From positions 1 through 62,627 of the forward strand of contig SFEV01000013.1 of assembly GCA_004557975.1 (NCBI GenBank): a stretch of 62,627 nucleotides of DNA. The letters run 5' to 3'. Position 1 is the stretch's first letter; the number at the start of each line of letters is the position of its first letter. This DNA comes from Lachnospiraceae bacterium. GTDB taxonomy: Bacteria > Bacillota > Clostridia > Lachnospirales > Lachnospiraceae. This document shows positions 51,347 through 60,935 of the stretch, one piece after another. The notes under the pieces were generated by a model that had not been told where the DNA came from, did no database searches, and saw nothing but the letters and a program-made list of their open reading frames with translations. The translations under genes were made by a program, and so were the position numbers.

Positions 51347-52400
51347 ATGGCACAGGATGATAAGCTGAAAGCATTGGACGCAGCTCTTGCGCAGATTGAA
51401 AAACAGTTTGGAAAAGGATCTGTGATGAAACTTGGTGATACAGGCGCACAGATGAATATAGAGACAGTCCCGACGGGATCACTCAGTCTGGATATAGCAC
51501 TTGGACTGGGAGGCGTGCCGAAAGGACGTATTGTGGAAATTTACGGACCGGAGTCCAGTGGTAAGACTACAGTAGCACTTCATATGGTGGCTGAGGTGCA
51601 GAAGAGGGGCGGGATTGCCGGCTTCATCGATGCAGAGCATGCGCTCGATCCTGTATATGCGAAGAACATCGGAGTGGATATTGACAATCTTTATATTTCG
51701 CAACCGGACAACGGAGAGCAGGCTCTTGAGATCACGGAGACGATGGTGCGTTCCGGAGCAGTTGATATCATTATTGTGGATTCGGTAGCGGCACTTGTGC
51801 CGAAGGCAGAGATTGAAGGAGATATGGGTGACAGTCACGTTGGTCTGCAGGCTCGACTGATGTCTCAGGCACTGCGGAAGCTGACCGGTGTGATCAGCAA
51901 GTCGAACTGCAGTGTTATTTTCATCAATCAGCTCCGTGAAAAAGTCGGTATTATGTTTGGAAATCCGGAGACGACGACAGGCGGCCGCGCATTAAAGTTC
52001 TATTCTTCCAGAGGTGATCGGAAACCGCACACGTGTTAAAGTGGTCAAGAATAAGATTGCGCCGCCATTCAAAGAGGCGGAATTCGATATTATGTTTGGC
52101 AAGGGAATTTCTCAGGAAGGAGATATTCTTGATCTTGCAGCCAACAACAATATTATCAATAAGAGCGGTGCCTGGTACGCATATGAGGGGACCAAGATCG
52201 GCCAGGGGCGTGAAAATACAAAAATTTATCTGAGAGAGCATCCGGAGCTGATGCAGGAAGTCGAGCGCAAGGTCCGTGAGCATTACGGACTGATTGATGC
52301 TTCAGACGGAGAAAAGGGCAAGGCAAAGAATGCAGACAAGAACCCGGAGAAGAGTCCGGAAAGAACATCGGAATTAATACATGATGAAAATGGTCAGTGA
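51347..52400 (+). pseudogene. recA: recA interrupted by an internal out-of-frame deletion
   Basis: The first 221 residues are normal RecA (Walker A GPESSGKTT at 67-75; FINQLREKVG; TTTGGRALKFYSS). After Ser221 at 52009 the frame shifts and ends after RGDRKPHTC at 52039. The rest of RecA (VIGNRTRVKVVKNKIAPPFK to the C-terminus) continues from 52014 in the +1 frame to TGA at 52398-52400. By family comparison about 16 residues (the VRLDVRRI...KQGGE block) are missing: four bases stand where 48 are expected, a net loss of 44. No ribosome site would restart the second part. The product would lack part of the core and most likely be inactive, unless this is an assembly error. recX overlaps the end. 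Confidence 0.88.
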
Positions 52401-52992
52401 AATAAAGCGTCTGTCCGGCGGACGCTGTCTGATTGAGCTTGAAGACGGCAGCAGTTTTCCGTTATATACAAGAGAGCTTGCCGTGTATGGTATAGAAGAA
52501 GAAAATGAGCTGCCGGAAAATGTATACGGGCAGCTGATGCAGGAGATTCTGCCGAAACGTGCCCGGCTAAAGGCAATGCACCTGCTTGAAAAAATGGATC
52601 GGACCGAATACCAGCTTCGGTCCAGGCTGATTTCTCTGTCTTATCCTGAGTGTATTGTAGAAGATGCTGTTTCATATGTGAAACAGTATCATTATGTGGA
52701 TGATCTGCGATATGCTGTCAGCTACATGGAGTTTCGAAAGGATAAAAAGAGCATGCGCCAGGTTCTGCAGGAGCTGAGACTGAAGGGGGTTTCCTCTGAG
52801 ATACTTGAGGAGGCCAGACAGCAGGTGGAGCTGCCGGACGAGGAGCATCAGATTCGCAGCTGGATAGAAAAAAAGCATTATGTTCCTGAAACAGCTGGGA
52901 AAAAGGATACCGATCGAATGTATCGCTTTTTAGTGGGGAAGGGTTACAGCATATCTGCGATCACCCATGTGCTGCGGACAGAAATTTTGTAG
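52381..52992 (+). CDS. recX: Regulatory protein RecX
   Basis: 203 residues, three-helix RecX repeats (RAMHLLEKMDRTEYQLRSRL-like, then VEDAVSYVKQYHYVDDLRYA, VLQELRLKGVSSEILEEA). RecX caps and regulates RecA filaments. Its start overlaps the last 20 bases of the recA reading frame, and ATG codons at 52381, 52384 and 52390 are all possible. It is intact although recA is broken, which suggests the recA damage is recent or artefactual. Confidence 0.88.
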   Translation: MMKMVSEIKRLSGGRCLIELEDGSSFPLYTRELAVYGIEEENELPENVYGQLMQEILPKRARLKAMHLLEKMDRTEYQLRSRLISLSYPECIVEDAVSYVKQYHYVDDLRYAVSYMEFRKDKKSMRQVLQELRLKGVSSEILEEARQQVELPDEEHQIRSWIEKKHYVPETAGKKDTDRMYRFLVGKGYSISAITHVLRTEIL

Positions 52993-53062
52993 ATACAGTC
53001 TGGTGTATGCTTATCCTGCTTTGTACGAATAGACAGAAATTTTAAAATCGGAGCACATTTAC

Positions 53063-53091
53063 TTGACATAACTGACAAAACAGTATAAAAT
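53063..53091 (+). promoter_or_regulatory. Sigma-A promoter of rny
   Basis: TTGACA (53063-53068), 17-base spacer, TAAAAT (53086-53091). Confidence 0.8.
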
Positions 53092-53138
53092 TGTAGTGTT
53101 GTTTACGGACAATGAAAATTGAATAAGGAGGTGCTCCT

Positions 53139-54695
53139 GTGCCTGGTACAGTAATGATTATAATTGCTGTTGTAATCACTCTGGTTATTGCGGTACCGGT
53201 GTCAGCCCTTGTGGCGATCAATTACAGAAAAAATGTAGTTGAAGCAAAGCTCGGCAGTGCTGAGGAAAAAGCAAGGCAGATCATCGATGATGCATTGAAG
53301 GTTGCAGAGACAAAGAAACGCGAAGCACTTCTGGAAGCGAAGGAAGAATCTTTGAAGACGAAGAATGAGTTGGAAAAAGAGACGAGAGAGCGCAGAACAG
53401 AATTGCAGCGTTACGAGAAGCGCGTCTTATCAAAAGAAGAAAGTGTTGATAAGAAAGCGGACGCTCTGGAACGCAGAGAATCAGGTCTTACAGCGAAGGA
53501 AGAAGAGTTAAAGAAGAAGAGCGCTGAAGTGGAAAAGCTTCGCGGTCAGAGACTCCAGGAACTCGAACGAATCTCAGGACTTACCTCTGAACAAGCAAAG
53601 GAATATCTTTTAAAAACTGTTGAAGATGAAGTAAAAATTGACACTGCCAAGCTCTACAAAGAACTCGAGAGCAAGGCAAAAGAAGAAGCAGGGAAAAAAG
53701 CAAAAGAATACGTGGTAACGGCGATTCAGAAATGTGCTGCTGACCACGTGGCAGAGACGACCATCTCTGTAGTTCAGTTGCCGAATGACGAAATGAAGGG
53801 CAGAATCATCGGGCGTGAGGGACGTAACATCCGCACACTCGAGACACTCACCGGAGTGGATCTGATCATTGATGATACTCCTGAGGCAGTCATTTTGTCA
53901 GGCTTTGACCCGATCAGAAGAGAAGTGGCAAGAATTGCACTTGAAAAGCTGATTGTGGATGGCCGAATCCATCCGGCCAGAATCGAAGAAATGGTGGAAA
54001 AAGCACAGAAAGAAGTAGAGACAATCATCCGCGAGGAAGGAGAAGCTGCTGCACTGGAGGTTGGTGTGCACGGTATTCATCCGGAACTGATACGTTTGCT
54101 TGGAAGAATGAAATACAGGACAAGCTATGGTCAGAATGCGCTGAAGCACTCGATCGAGGTGGCACAGCTTTCAGGGCTGCTTGCCGGCGAGATTGGCGTG
54201 GATGTGCGGCTGGCAAAACGTGCGGGATTGTTGCATGACATTGGCAAATCCATTGACCATGAAATTGAAGGTTCTCATATACAGATTGGTGCAGACCTTT
54301 GTAAGAAATACAAAGAGTCGCCTGTTGTTATTAATTCTGTAGAGTCCCATCATGGTGATGTTGAGGCAGAATCATTGATTGCCTGCATCGTACAGGCTGC
54401 CGATACGATATCAGCAGCTCGTCCTGGTGCACGGCGTGAAACGCTCGAGACATATACAAACAGATTAAAACAGTTGGAAGATATTACAAACACCTTCAAG
54501 GGTGTAGAAAAATCATTTGCTATTCAGGCAGGTAGAGAAATCCGAGTTATGGTAGTTCCGGATCAGGTAAATGATGCGGATATGGTACTTCTGGCAAGGG
54601 ATATTGCAAAACAGATTGAAGCTGAGCTTGAGTATCCGGGTCAGATCAAGATCAGTGTGATTCGTGAAAGCAGAGTAGTGGATTACGCGAAATAA
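53139..54695 (+). CDS. rny: Ribonuclease Y
   Basis: 518 residues. Membrane-bound endoribonuclease that starts mRNA decay in Firmicutes. One N-terminal membrane helix (1-25), a long charged coiled coil (about 30-200), a KH domain (PNDEMKGRIIGREGRNIRTL), and an HD domain (LLHDIGKSIDHE) with metal ligands. The start is GTG at 53139, with consensus AAGGAGG before it. Usual length and full domain set. Confidence 0.97.
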   Translation: MPGTVMIIIAVVITLVIAVPVSALVAINYRKNVVEAKLGSAEEKARQIIDDALKVAETKKREALLEAKEESLKTKNELEKETRERRTELQRYEKRVLSKEESVDKKADALERRESGLTAKEEELKKKSAEVEKLRGQRLQELERISGLTSEQAKEYLLKTVEDEVKIDTAKLYKELESKAKEEAGKKAKEYVVTAIQKCAADHVAETTISVVQLPNDEMKGRIIGREGRNIRTLETLTGVDLIIDDTPEAVILSGFDPIRREVARIALEKLIVDGRIHPARIEEMVEKAQKEVETIIREEGEAAALEVGVHGIHPELIRLLGRMKYRTSYGQNALKHSIEVAQLSGLLAGEIGVDVRLAKRAGLLHDIGKSIDHEIEGSHIQIGADLCKKYKESPVVINSVESHHGDVEAESLIACIVQAADTISAARPGARRETLETYTNRLKQLEDITNTFKGVEKSFAIQAGREIRVMVVPDQVNDADMVLLARDIAKQIEAELEYPGQIKISVIRESRVVDYAK

Positions 54696-54703
54696 AAGAA
54701 TCG

Positions 54704-54754
54704 AATCCCAAACGTTCATAAATCAAGTATTTATGCAATGTTTGGGATTTTTGT
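54704..54754 (+). terminator. Rho-independent terminator after rny
   Basis: AATCCCAAAC (54704-54713) pairs with GTTTGGGATT (54740-54749), with inner CATAAAT/ATTTATG, followed by TTTTTG. Confidence 0.88.
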
Positions 54755-55046
54755 TTTATGTAAGAATCTTAAGAAAAACAAATTATTTTCATTTTTTATA
54801 ACATAGTGATACAAACTGTGATATACTGATATATATGTGAAATATCTGTGAAGTTTTTTCAGCAGCAAAGTGGTGCATGCTGCAGAGACCGATAACATGG
54901 ATATCCATTTTTCATTGGTTTGTGACTCGTATCTGAGAAGGTACCAAACAGATATGAATGCTTTTTCCGCCTGGTCGGGATGAGATGATAAAGAAAGGTA
55001 TTTTCTGTACAAATGATCCAATGTGTACAGAGAGTGACGGAACAGT
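54755..55046 (+). other. Leader region of the phospholipid operon
   Basis: No gene is seen. An extended -10 box TGATATACT lies at 54819-54827 with no good -35, giving a leader of about 215 bases. The first operon gene has a weak ribosome site. Confidence 0.4.
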
Positions 55047-55754
55047 ATGAAATTGATAAAAAGACTGACACGAGTTCTGCCATTATATGGATGGATTCCT
55101 CTTGCGGCAGCATTTGCCTGGAATATGCTTGTGTATAGCGGAGCAAAAGTGATAGCCGGAGGATGGCACCATTACAATATAGAGACAGAAATTGACCGGA
55201 TGATTCCGTTTCTGCCCTGGACTGTTTCCATTTATTTTGGATGTTATATTTTCTGGATTGTGAACTATATTCTGTGTGTGAGGCAGGGAAGGAAAGAGGC
55301 GTATCGGTTCCTGAGTGCTGATTTCCTTGCAAAATGTATCTGCCTTCTGTTTTTTCTTTTCTTTCCAACTACGAATACAAGGCCGCAGATCACCGGAGAT
55401 GGTTTCTGGAATCAGGCGATGCGTTTCCTTTACTGGATTGATGCGCCGGACAATCTGTTCCCATCCATCCACTGTCTGGTGAGCTGGCTTTCCTATATTG
55501 GAATACGTGGAAGAAAGACTGTTCCATATTGGTATCGGGGCTTTTCCTGCGTCGCTGCGATATCCGTATTTATCTCTACAGTAACGACAAAACAGCATGT
55601 GATTGCAGATGTGGCAGCAGGTATTCTTCTCGCTGAGGGATGTTATTTTGCAGCAGCTCATACCGCTTTGTCGGCGCAGTACGGGAAATTTTTTGATCGA
55701 ATAACAGGCAGAATTCTGCAACGTACAGGATGGGAGGTGTCGGGTGAAGAATAA
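55047..55754 (+). CDS. PAP2-superfamily membrane phosphatase/phosphotransferase
   Basis: 235 residues, about six membrane helices. The PAP2 motifs are those of the inositolphosphotransferase-like subgroup: FPTTNTRP, NLFPSIHCLVSW and TVTTKQHVIADVAAG, retaining the catalytic His in SIH and the H-x3-D pair. As first gene in an operon with pssA and psd it may dephosphorylate phosphatidate or phosphatidylglycerophosphate, or transfer a lipid head group. Its start site is weak (GACGGA). The next gene begins 11 bases before its stop. Confidence 0.8.
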   Translation: MKLIKRLTRVLPLYGWIPLAAAFAWNMLVYSGAKVIAGGWHHYNIETEIDRMIPFLPWTVSIYFGCYIFWIVNYILCVRQGRKEAYRFLSADFLAKCICLLFFLFFPTTNTRPQITGDGFWNQAMRFLYWIDAPDNLFPSIHCLVSWLSYIGIRGRKTVPYWYRGFSCVAAISVFISTVTTKQHVIADVAAGILLAEGCYFAAAHTALSAQYGKFFDRITGRILQRTGWEVSGEE

Positions 55755-56790
55755 GAAAAAAGTTTTATTGAATGCCGCAATCTTTCTGCTTGTATTCGTG
55801 CTGACTGTTTACGGTGTGTTTCACGGTGAAGATATGGGAGAACTGGAAGAGGCGATTCGTCAGAGTTCATTTGTCTGGTTGCTTCCGGGCGTTTTTTGTG
55901 TGATATTTTTCATATGGGGTGAGTCAATTATCATCTGGGATATGATGCAGTCTTATGGAATACACCTGAAAAAAAGGATATGCTTTCTGTTCTCATCGGT
56001 GGGATTCTTTTTCAGCTGTGTGACACCGTCTGCCAGCGGCGGACAGCCAATGCAGATATATTTTATGAAAAAAGAAAAGATTCCGATCCCGGTTTCTACA
56101 GTGATACTGATGATCGTTACGATTACGTACAAACTTGTGCTTGTGGTGATCGGTCTGGCAATTGTCTTATTTGCAAGAGGATTTCTGGAGACATACCTGG
56201 AGGGAATCCGGTTTGTATTCTACCTTGGACTTCTGCTGAATATTTTCTGTGTTTCATTTATGCTGCTCCTTGTATTTCACCCTTTTATGGCCAGAAAAGG
56301 GCTTATTTTTGGAATATCTGTTCTGGAGAAACTGCACATTTTGAAACACAAAGAAGGAAGGCTGGAAAAAATGAACCAGTCTATGGAACTGTATGGCGAG
56401 ACGGCTGCCTTTCTGCGGGAAAATCCCATGCTGATTATCCGCATTGTCCTGATTACATTTGTGCAGCGAATTGCATTGTTTACAGTCACTTATTTTGTCT
56501 ATCGATCATTCTCACTGGCCGGAAAGTCCTGGGTCACAATTACAACACTGCAGGCAGTAATCTCTGTTTCAGTGGATATGCTGCCGCTTCCGGGCGGTAT
56601 GGGGATCAGCGAAAGTCTTTTTCTGACAATCTTCACACCGGTTTTTGGAGAACTGCTGCTGCCGGGCATGGTGCTCAGCCGTGGTCTGGGCTATTACAGC
56701 GAACTGCTGATTTCTGCATTGTTTACTCTTATCACAGTACTTGTTTTTCAATGCAGGGAACATCAAAGGGAGAAAATAAAGACTGAATGA
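55744..56790 (+). CDS. YbhN/MprF-like membrane protein (lysylphosphatidylglycerol synthase TM region family)
   Basis: 348 residues, about eight membrane helices. Matches the UPF0104/LPG synthase membrane domain: FFSCVTPSASGGQPMQIYFMKKE and LPLPGGMGISESLFLTIF are the conserved re-entrant segments. In MprF this part flips lysyl-PG; stand-alone relatives have been tied to lipid transport. The start is GTG at 55744, overlapping the PAP2 gene, with GGGAGG upstream. Its place with pssA and psd suggests it moves or handles an aminophospholipid. Confidence 0.82.
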   Translation: MKNKKKVLLNAAIFLLVFVLTVYGVFHGEDMGELEEAIRQSSFVWLLPGVFCVIFFIWGESIIIWDMMQSYGIHLKKRICFLFSSVGFFFSCVTPSASGGQPMQIYFMKKEKIPIPVSTVILMIVTITYKLVLVVIGLAIVLFARGFLETYLEGIRFVFYLGLLLNIFCVSFMLLLVFHPFMARKGLIFGISVLEKLHILKHKEGRLEKMNQSMELYGETAAFLRENPMLIIRIVLITFVQRIALFTVTYFVYRSFSLAGKSWVTITTLQAVISVSVDMLPLPGGMGISESLFLTIFTPVFGELLLPGMVLSRGLGYYSELLISALFTLITVLVFQCREHQREKIKTE

Positions 56791-56946
56791 ATGTATCCGG
56801 GTCAACGGTTGTTCGGTTGTGAGAAAAATGTCAAGCGGATTTCGAATATCTGCGTTACATCGGCGGAATTCCCTGTGATATTCAAAAAGTCGTGGACAGG
56901 GAGCCTGACGAAATATAAAGAAACAAAAGAAAAGGGGAGAATTATT

Positions 56947-57636
56947 ATGATTGGATTTTATAATTACACGGTAGTACTGACATACATGAGCCTGGCATCG
57001 TCCATAATAGGAATGTTCTGCACATTTACCGGGCATCAGCATTGGGCTGTATTCTGTCTGGCGCTTTCCGGGCTGCTTGATACGTTCGACGGGAAGGTGG
57101 CGAGGACGAAAAAGGACAGGACAGAGGATGAAAAACGGTTTGGTATTCAGATTGATTCTTTGTGTGACGTAGTCTGTTTCGGTGTTTTCCCCGTTGTGAT
57201 CTGTTACCATACCGGGATGCGAAATATTTACAGTATGGCGATTCTGGTTTTTTACTGCCTTGCAGGTTTGATCCGTCTGGCATACTTTAATGTACTGGAG
57301 GAGAAGCGCCAGCAGGAAACGGATGAGAACAGAAAATATTATCAGGGTCTTCCCATTACATCCGTTGCCGTGATTCTTCCTATGATTTATGTCAGTTCAT
57401 CGCTGCTGCATCAGTATTTCCTTCTGGCACTGAATGCAGGTATGCTGGTGACAGGCTTTCTCTTTATTCTGAATTTCAGGTTCCGGAAACCGTCAAATAA
57501 GGAAATTGCGTTCCTGATCGGAATTGTAGGCCTCGCCGTTTTATACATATTGTGTTATTACCGGTGGAGAGGATATTTCCAGTGGAACTGGAGAAGTCTT
57601 GTGGAAGGACTGGAGGTGCTGGAAGGTGGTGCATAA
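56947..57636 (+). CDS. pssA: CDP-diacylglycerol-serine O-phosphatidyltransferase
   Basis: 229 residues, about six membrane helices. The CDP-alcohol phosphatidyltransferase motif is complete, D-x2-DG-x2-AR followed by G-x3-D-x3-D (LLDTFDGKVAR, then FGIQIDSLCD). The enzyme makes phosphatidylserine from CDP-diacylglycerol and serine; the psd gene right after confirms the alcohol. The ATG at 56947 has GGGGAG upstream; the longer frame from 56791 has no family match. Confidence 0.92.
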   Translation: MIGFYNYTVVLTYMSLASSIIGMFCTFTGHQHWAVFCLALSGLLDTFDGKVARTKKDRTEDEKRFGIQIDSLCDVVCFGVFPVVICYHTGMRNIYSMAILVFYCLAGLIRLAYFNVLEEKRQQETDENRKYYQGLPITSVAVILPMIYVSSSLLHQYFLLALNAGMLVTGFLFILNFRFRKPSNKEIAFLIGIVGLAVLYILCYYRWRGYFQWNWRSLVEGLEVLEGGA

Positions 57637-58549
57637 AACACTGCATAAGTCATGGTATAGCCGTACGAGCTGCCCGATGCACAGGGACAGGTCCGGTAAA
57701 TGCTATCATGACAGCCATGAAAAAGGTTTACAGGGACAAATCTTAGGTGCCCTGTATGGAACAATGCCGGGACGCATTCTTCTGCGTCCCCTGGTAAGTC
57801 CGTTTTTTTCAAAGCTGGGCGGATATCTGCTCAGCACACGTCTTTCTTCTTTTGCGGTCGGCCCGTTTGTGAAAGCAAATCACATTGATCTTACCGGGTG
57901 CGAAAAGCAGAGCTTCGATTCCTACAATGATTTCTTTACAAGAAAGCTGCGCCTCGACATGCGCCCTGTCGATCTGTCTCCGGATGCATGGGTCAGTCCC
58001 TGCGATGCACGGCTGACGGTCTATCCGATTACAATGCGGGGACAGTTTTCCATCAAGCACACACAGTACACAGTTGAGTCGCTTCTGAAGAACAAAAAGC
58101 TCGCAGAACGTTACCTCGGCGGCACCCTGTGGCTATACCGCCTCTGTGTGGATGATTATCACAGATATATATATCCTGTCGATGCAGAAAAATCCTGCAA
58201 TGTTACAATCCCCGGTATTTTTCACACGGTAAATCCGATCGCCAATGATCACTATCCGATTTACAAAGAAAATACAAGAGAATACTGTCTTCTCCGCACT
58301 GAGTCAGCCGGAACTGTTCTGATGATGGAGGTCGGAGCCATGCTGGTGGGAAAGATCGAGAATCATCCGTCAGACAGATACGTAAAGCGGGGACAGGAGA
58401 AAGGAAATTTCGCCTTTGGCGGATCCACGATTGTAGTGATGACGCAGAGAGACCGGGTGATACCGGAGAAACAGTTTGTGGAGAACACAAAAGAAGGACT
58501 GGAGACAAAGGTACGGCTCGGGGAGAAAGTCGGGAGGATCAGGAGCTGA
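57629..58549 (+). CDS. psd: Phosphatidylserine decarboxylase
   Basis: About 306 residues. Makes phosphatidylethanolamine from phosphatidylserine with a pyruvoyl group formed by self-cleavage at GGST (FAFGGSTIVVM near the C-terminus). SYNDFFTRKL, SPCDARL and VDDYHRYIYPVDA are family landmarks with catalytic Asp and His. The start is uncertain: GTG at 57629 overlaps the pssA end and follows GGAAGG; ATG at 57677 aligns better with family N-termini but has no ribosome site. Co-translated with pssA. Confidence 0.9.
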   Translation: MHKTLHKSWYSRTSCPMHRDRSGKCYHDSHEKGLQGQILGALYGTMPGRILLRPLVSPFFSKLGGYLLSTRLSSFAVGPFVKANHIDLTGCEKQSFDSYNDFFTRKLRLDMRPVDLSPDAWVSPCDARLTVYPITMRGQFSIKHTQYTVESLLKNKKLAERYLGGTLWLYRLCVDDYHRYIYPVDAEKSCNVTIPGIFHTVNPIANDHYPIYKENTREYCLLRTESAGTVLMMEVGAMLVGKIENHPSDRYVKRGQEKGNFAFGGSTIVVMTQRDRVIPEKQFVENTKEGLETKVRLGEKVGRIRS

Positions 58550-58581
58550 AATAAGGAAGCTGATTTTGTGGCAGGTTATGC

Positions 58582-58610
58582 TTGAGCAAACGCGAATCTT
58601 GTAGTAAAAT
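58582..58610 (+). promoter_or_regulatory. Sigma-A promoter of rfbA
   Basis: TTGAGC (58582-58587), 17-base spacer, TAAAAT (58605-58610). Confidence 0.6.
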
Positions 58611-58693
58611 AAGAACAAAATATTATGATTTTGATACCTAATTTTAATAAAAAATAAAACAGTCCGTAAAATTTGCGGGGGAAGGGGTTTTAT

Positions 58694-59590
58694 ATGAAAG
58701 GTATTATTTTAGCAGGAGGTTCCGGCACACGTCTGTATCCGCTTACGAAGGTGACGAGCAAACAGCTTCTGCCGATTTATGATAAACCGATGATTTACTA
58801 TCCGATGTCAGTTCTGATGAACGCAGGCATCCGTGACATTCTGATTATTTCCACGCCCATGGATACACCGAGATTCCAGGAACTGCTTGGGGACGGACAT
58901 CAGTTTGGTGTTCATCTTACATATGCGGTTCAGCCAAGTCCGGACGGGCTTGCACAGGCATTTATCATCGGTGCCGATTTTATCGGAGACGATACGGTAG
59001 CCATGGTGCTTGGTGACAATATTTTTTCAGGTCATGGTCTGAAAAAGCGTCTGAAAGCAGCAGTTCAGAATGCAGAGACCGGAAAGGGCGCTACCGTATT
59101 TGGCTACTACGTAGATGATCCGGAGCGTTTCGGTATCGTAGAGTTTGACAAGGACGGCAAAGCGATCTCCATTGAGGAGAAACCGGCGAAGCCGAAGAGC
59201 AATTACTGTGTGACAGGACTTTATTTCTACGACAACAGAGTAGTGGAATATGCGAAGAATCTGAAACCATCTGCCCGCGGTGAGCTTGAGATCACTGATC
59301 TGAACCGGATTTATCTGGAAAACGATGAGCTGAATGTGGAGCTTTTGGGACAGGGCTTTACGTGGCTGGATACAGGCACACACGAAAGTCTCGTGGAAGC
59401 AACCAACTTTGTAAAGACGATGGAGACCCATCAGCACAGAAAAATTGCGTGCCTGGAGGAAATTGCATATCTGAACGGATGGATTACACGGGAGGATGTA
59501 CTGGAGATCTATGAGGAATTGAAGAAAAATCAGTACGGACAGTACCTGATGGATGTGCTGGAAGGCAAGTATCTGGATGCGCTGCACTAA
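58694..59590 (+). CDS. rfbA: Glucose-1-phosphate thymidylyltransferase
   Basis: 298 residues. First enzyme of dTDP-rhamnose synthesis, joining dTTP and glucose 1-phosphate. MKGIILAGGSGTRLYPLT is the nucleotide loop, KQLLPIYDKPMIYYP the sugar-phosphate loop, and VLGDNIF and WLDTGTH hold the metal Asp residues. ATG at 58694 follows GGGGAAGGGG. rfbB, C and D are not in the window. Confidence 0.96.
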   Translation: MKGIILAGGSGTRLYPLTKVTSKQLLPIYDKPMIYYPMSVLMNAGIRDILIISTPMDTPRFQELLGDGHQFGVHLTYAVQPSPDGLAQAFIIGADFIGDDTVAMVLGDNIFSGHGLKKRLKAAVQNAETGKGATVFGYYVDDPERFGIVEFDKDGKAISIEEKPAKPKSNYCVTGLYFYDNRVVEYAKNLKPSARGELEITDLNRIYLENDELNVELLGQGFTWLDTGTHESLVEATNFVKTMETHQHRKIACLEEIAYLNGWITREDVLEIYEELKKNQYGQYLMDVLEGKYLDALH

Positions 59591-59684
59591 TAAGAGATTA
59601 TGAACAGAAGCTGCTCTGTGCAGCAAAAAGTCTGAACCGATATGGATGCCTGATTCTGGTATGAGAAGAGGATCAGGTGTCTGA

Positions 59685-60917
59685 ATGGACAGCATTTTGG
59701 TGTTTGGAATGAAAGAATATAGAAAACGTGACGAACAGCTCTTTCTCGCTGCATATTCCCTGTGGCTGGTCAGCGCTGTTCTGAGTTTTACTCTGTGGCA
59801 GCGGTATGATATTGTCGATTTGCTCTGTGAATACCTGAGGAAGACAGGTTATCTGCTGCTGGTATTAAGATTTTTACTGAAACCCCGATATACGAAACAG
59901 GATATAGCTGGGGTGTTTACGATCATTTTTGTCTGTGGACTGACGGCGCATGCAGAATATAATAATCAGCTGATTCCGGTTGTGATTTTTGTCTGCAATG
60001 CCGGAAACGTCAGAATGAATAAAATACTGAAAATTACACTGGTTATACAGACATTGCTGATGATTGCTACAATCATCGGTTCTCAGACAGGCCTTATAAA
60101 GGATCAGATCTGGTATGAGGGGGACAGGGTTCGCCACAGCCTCGGCTATGATTACTGTGGCTATCCGGCGCACCTGCTGTTGTTTATGACGCTGATGTGG
60201 ATGTGCCTGCGGAAAAAGGTTCGCCTGCCGGATGGACTTGTATTGCTTGTACTCAATTATCTGATGTATATATATACCGATTCCCGGACAGATTTTTATC
60301 TGAGTGTACTCGGTATCGCAGGATTTTATGTATGGGAGAGAATCGGGCAGTTTCGGCCTCTGGAGGTATTCAGAAGCATTATGACCCGGTATGGTTTTCA
60401 TCTGGCATGCATTCTGTCTATTGCCATACACTGGATTTATAATCCGGAAAATGTGTTTATGGCACGCATAAATGTGGCATTGAATAACCGGCTTCAGCTT
60501 GGACTTGATGCGATCCGCACATATGGCTTCTCACTGTTCGGAGATCAGATCCGCTGGTTCGGCCAGGGCAGCCTGAAGGATGATCCAACAAGGATTTATA
60601 ATTACGTTGACTGTTCCTTTTTAAAAGAAGGATTGACGTTTGGTATTCTGTTTTTACTCCTGCTGGCAGTTGGTTTTTATCTGGCGGGCCGTAAGATTGA
60701 TAACAGAAAGGAATATCGTTTGGGATGGGCCGTTTTGATTTCACTGGCATACTCAGTCATTAACGCACATTTATGTGTGCTTACTTTTAATGTGTTTATA
60801 CTGGTACTGGGGACTGTGTTTTCGGAAAGTCCGTGCAGGGTAAAACCAGATGAAAAGCAGGAAGACACGGCAGCAGAATTGTGTGATAAAGTTACGGTGA
60901 ATGCGGTACCACAATAA
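59685..60917 (+). CDS. Polytopic membrane protein, possibly a polysaccharide polymerase
   Basis: 410 residues with about ten membrane helices and a large outer loop (about 255-310). No motif is decisive; size, helix count and a neighbourhood of sugar-nucleotide synthesis suggest a Wzy-like O-antigen or capsule polymerase. The start at 59685 has AGGTG five bases upstream; Met9 (59709) is an alternative. The C-terminal 35 residues are acidic and soluble. Function is inference. Confidence 0.7.
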   Translation: MDSILVFGMKEYRKRDEQLFLAAYSLWLVSAVLSFTLWQRYDIVDLLCEYLRKTGYLLLVLRFLLKPRYTKQDIAGVFTIIFVCGLTAHAEYNNQLIPVVIFVCNAGNVRMNKILKITLVIQTLLMIATIIGSQTGLIKDQIWYEGDRVRHSLGYDYCGYPAHLLLFMTLMWMCLRKKVRLPDGLVLLVLNYLMYIYTDSRTDFYLSVLGIAGFYVWERIGQFRPLEVFRSIMTRYGFHLACILSIAIHWIYNPENVFMARINVALNNRLQLGLDAIRTYGFSLFGDQIRWFGQGSLKDDPTRIYNYVDCSFLKEGLTFGILFLLLLAVGFYLAGRKIDNRKEYRLGWAVLISLAYSVINAHLCVLTFNVFILVLGTVFSESPCRVKPDEKQEDTAAELCDKVTVNAVPQ

Positions 60918-60935
60918 AGATCGGTAAAGGATGAA

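Noticed and set aside
52009..52014. Programmed frameshift in recA
   Set aside because: There is no slippery site, and even with a shift about 15 core residues would still be missing, so a deletion fits better.
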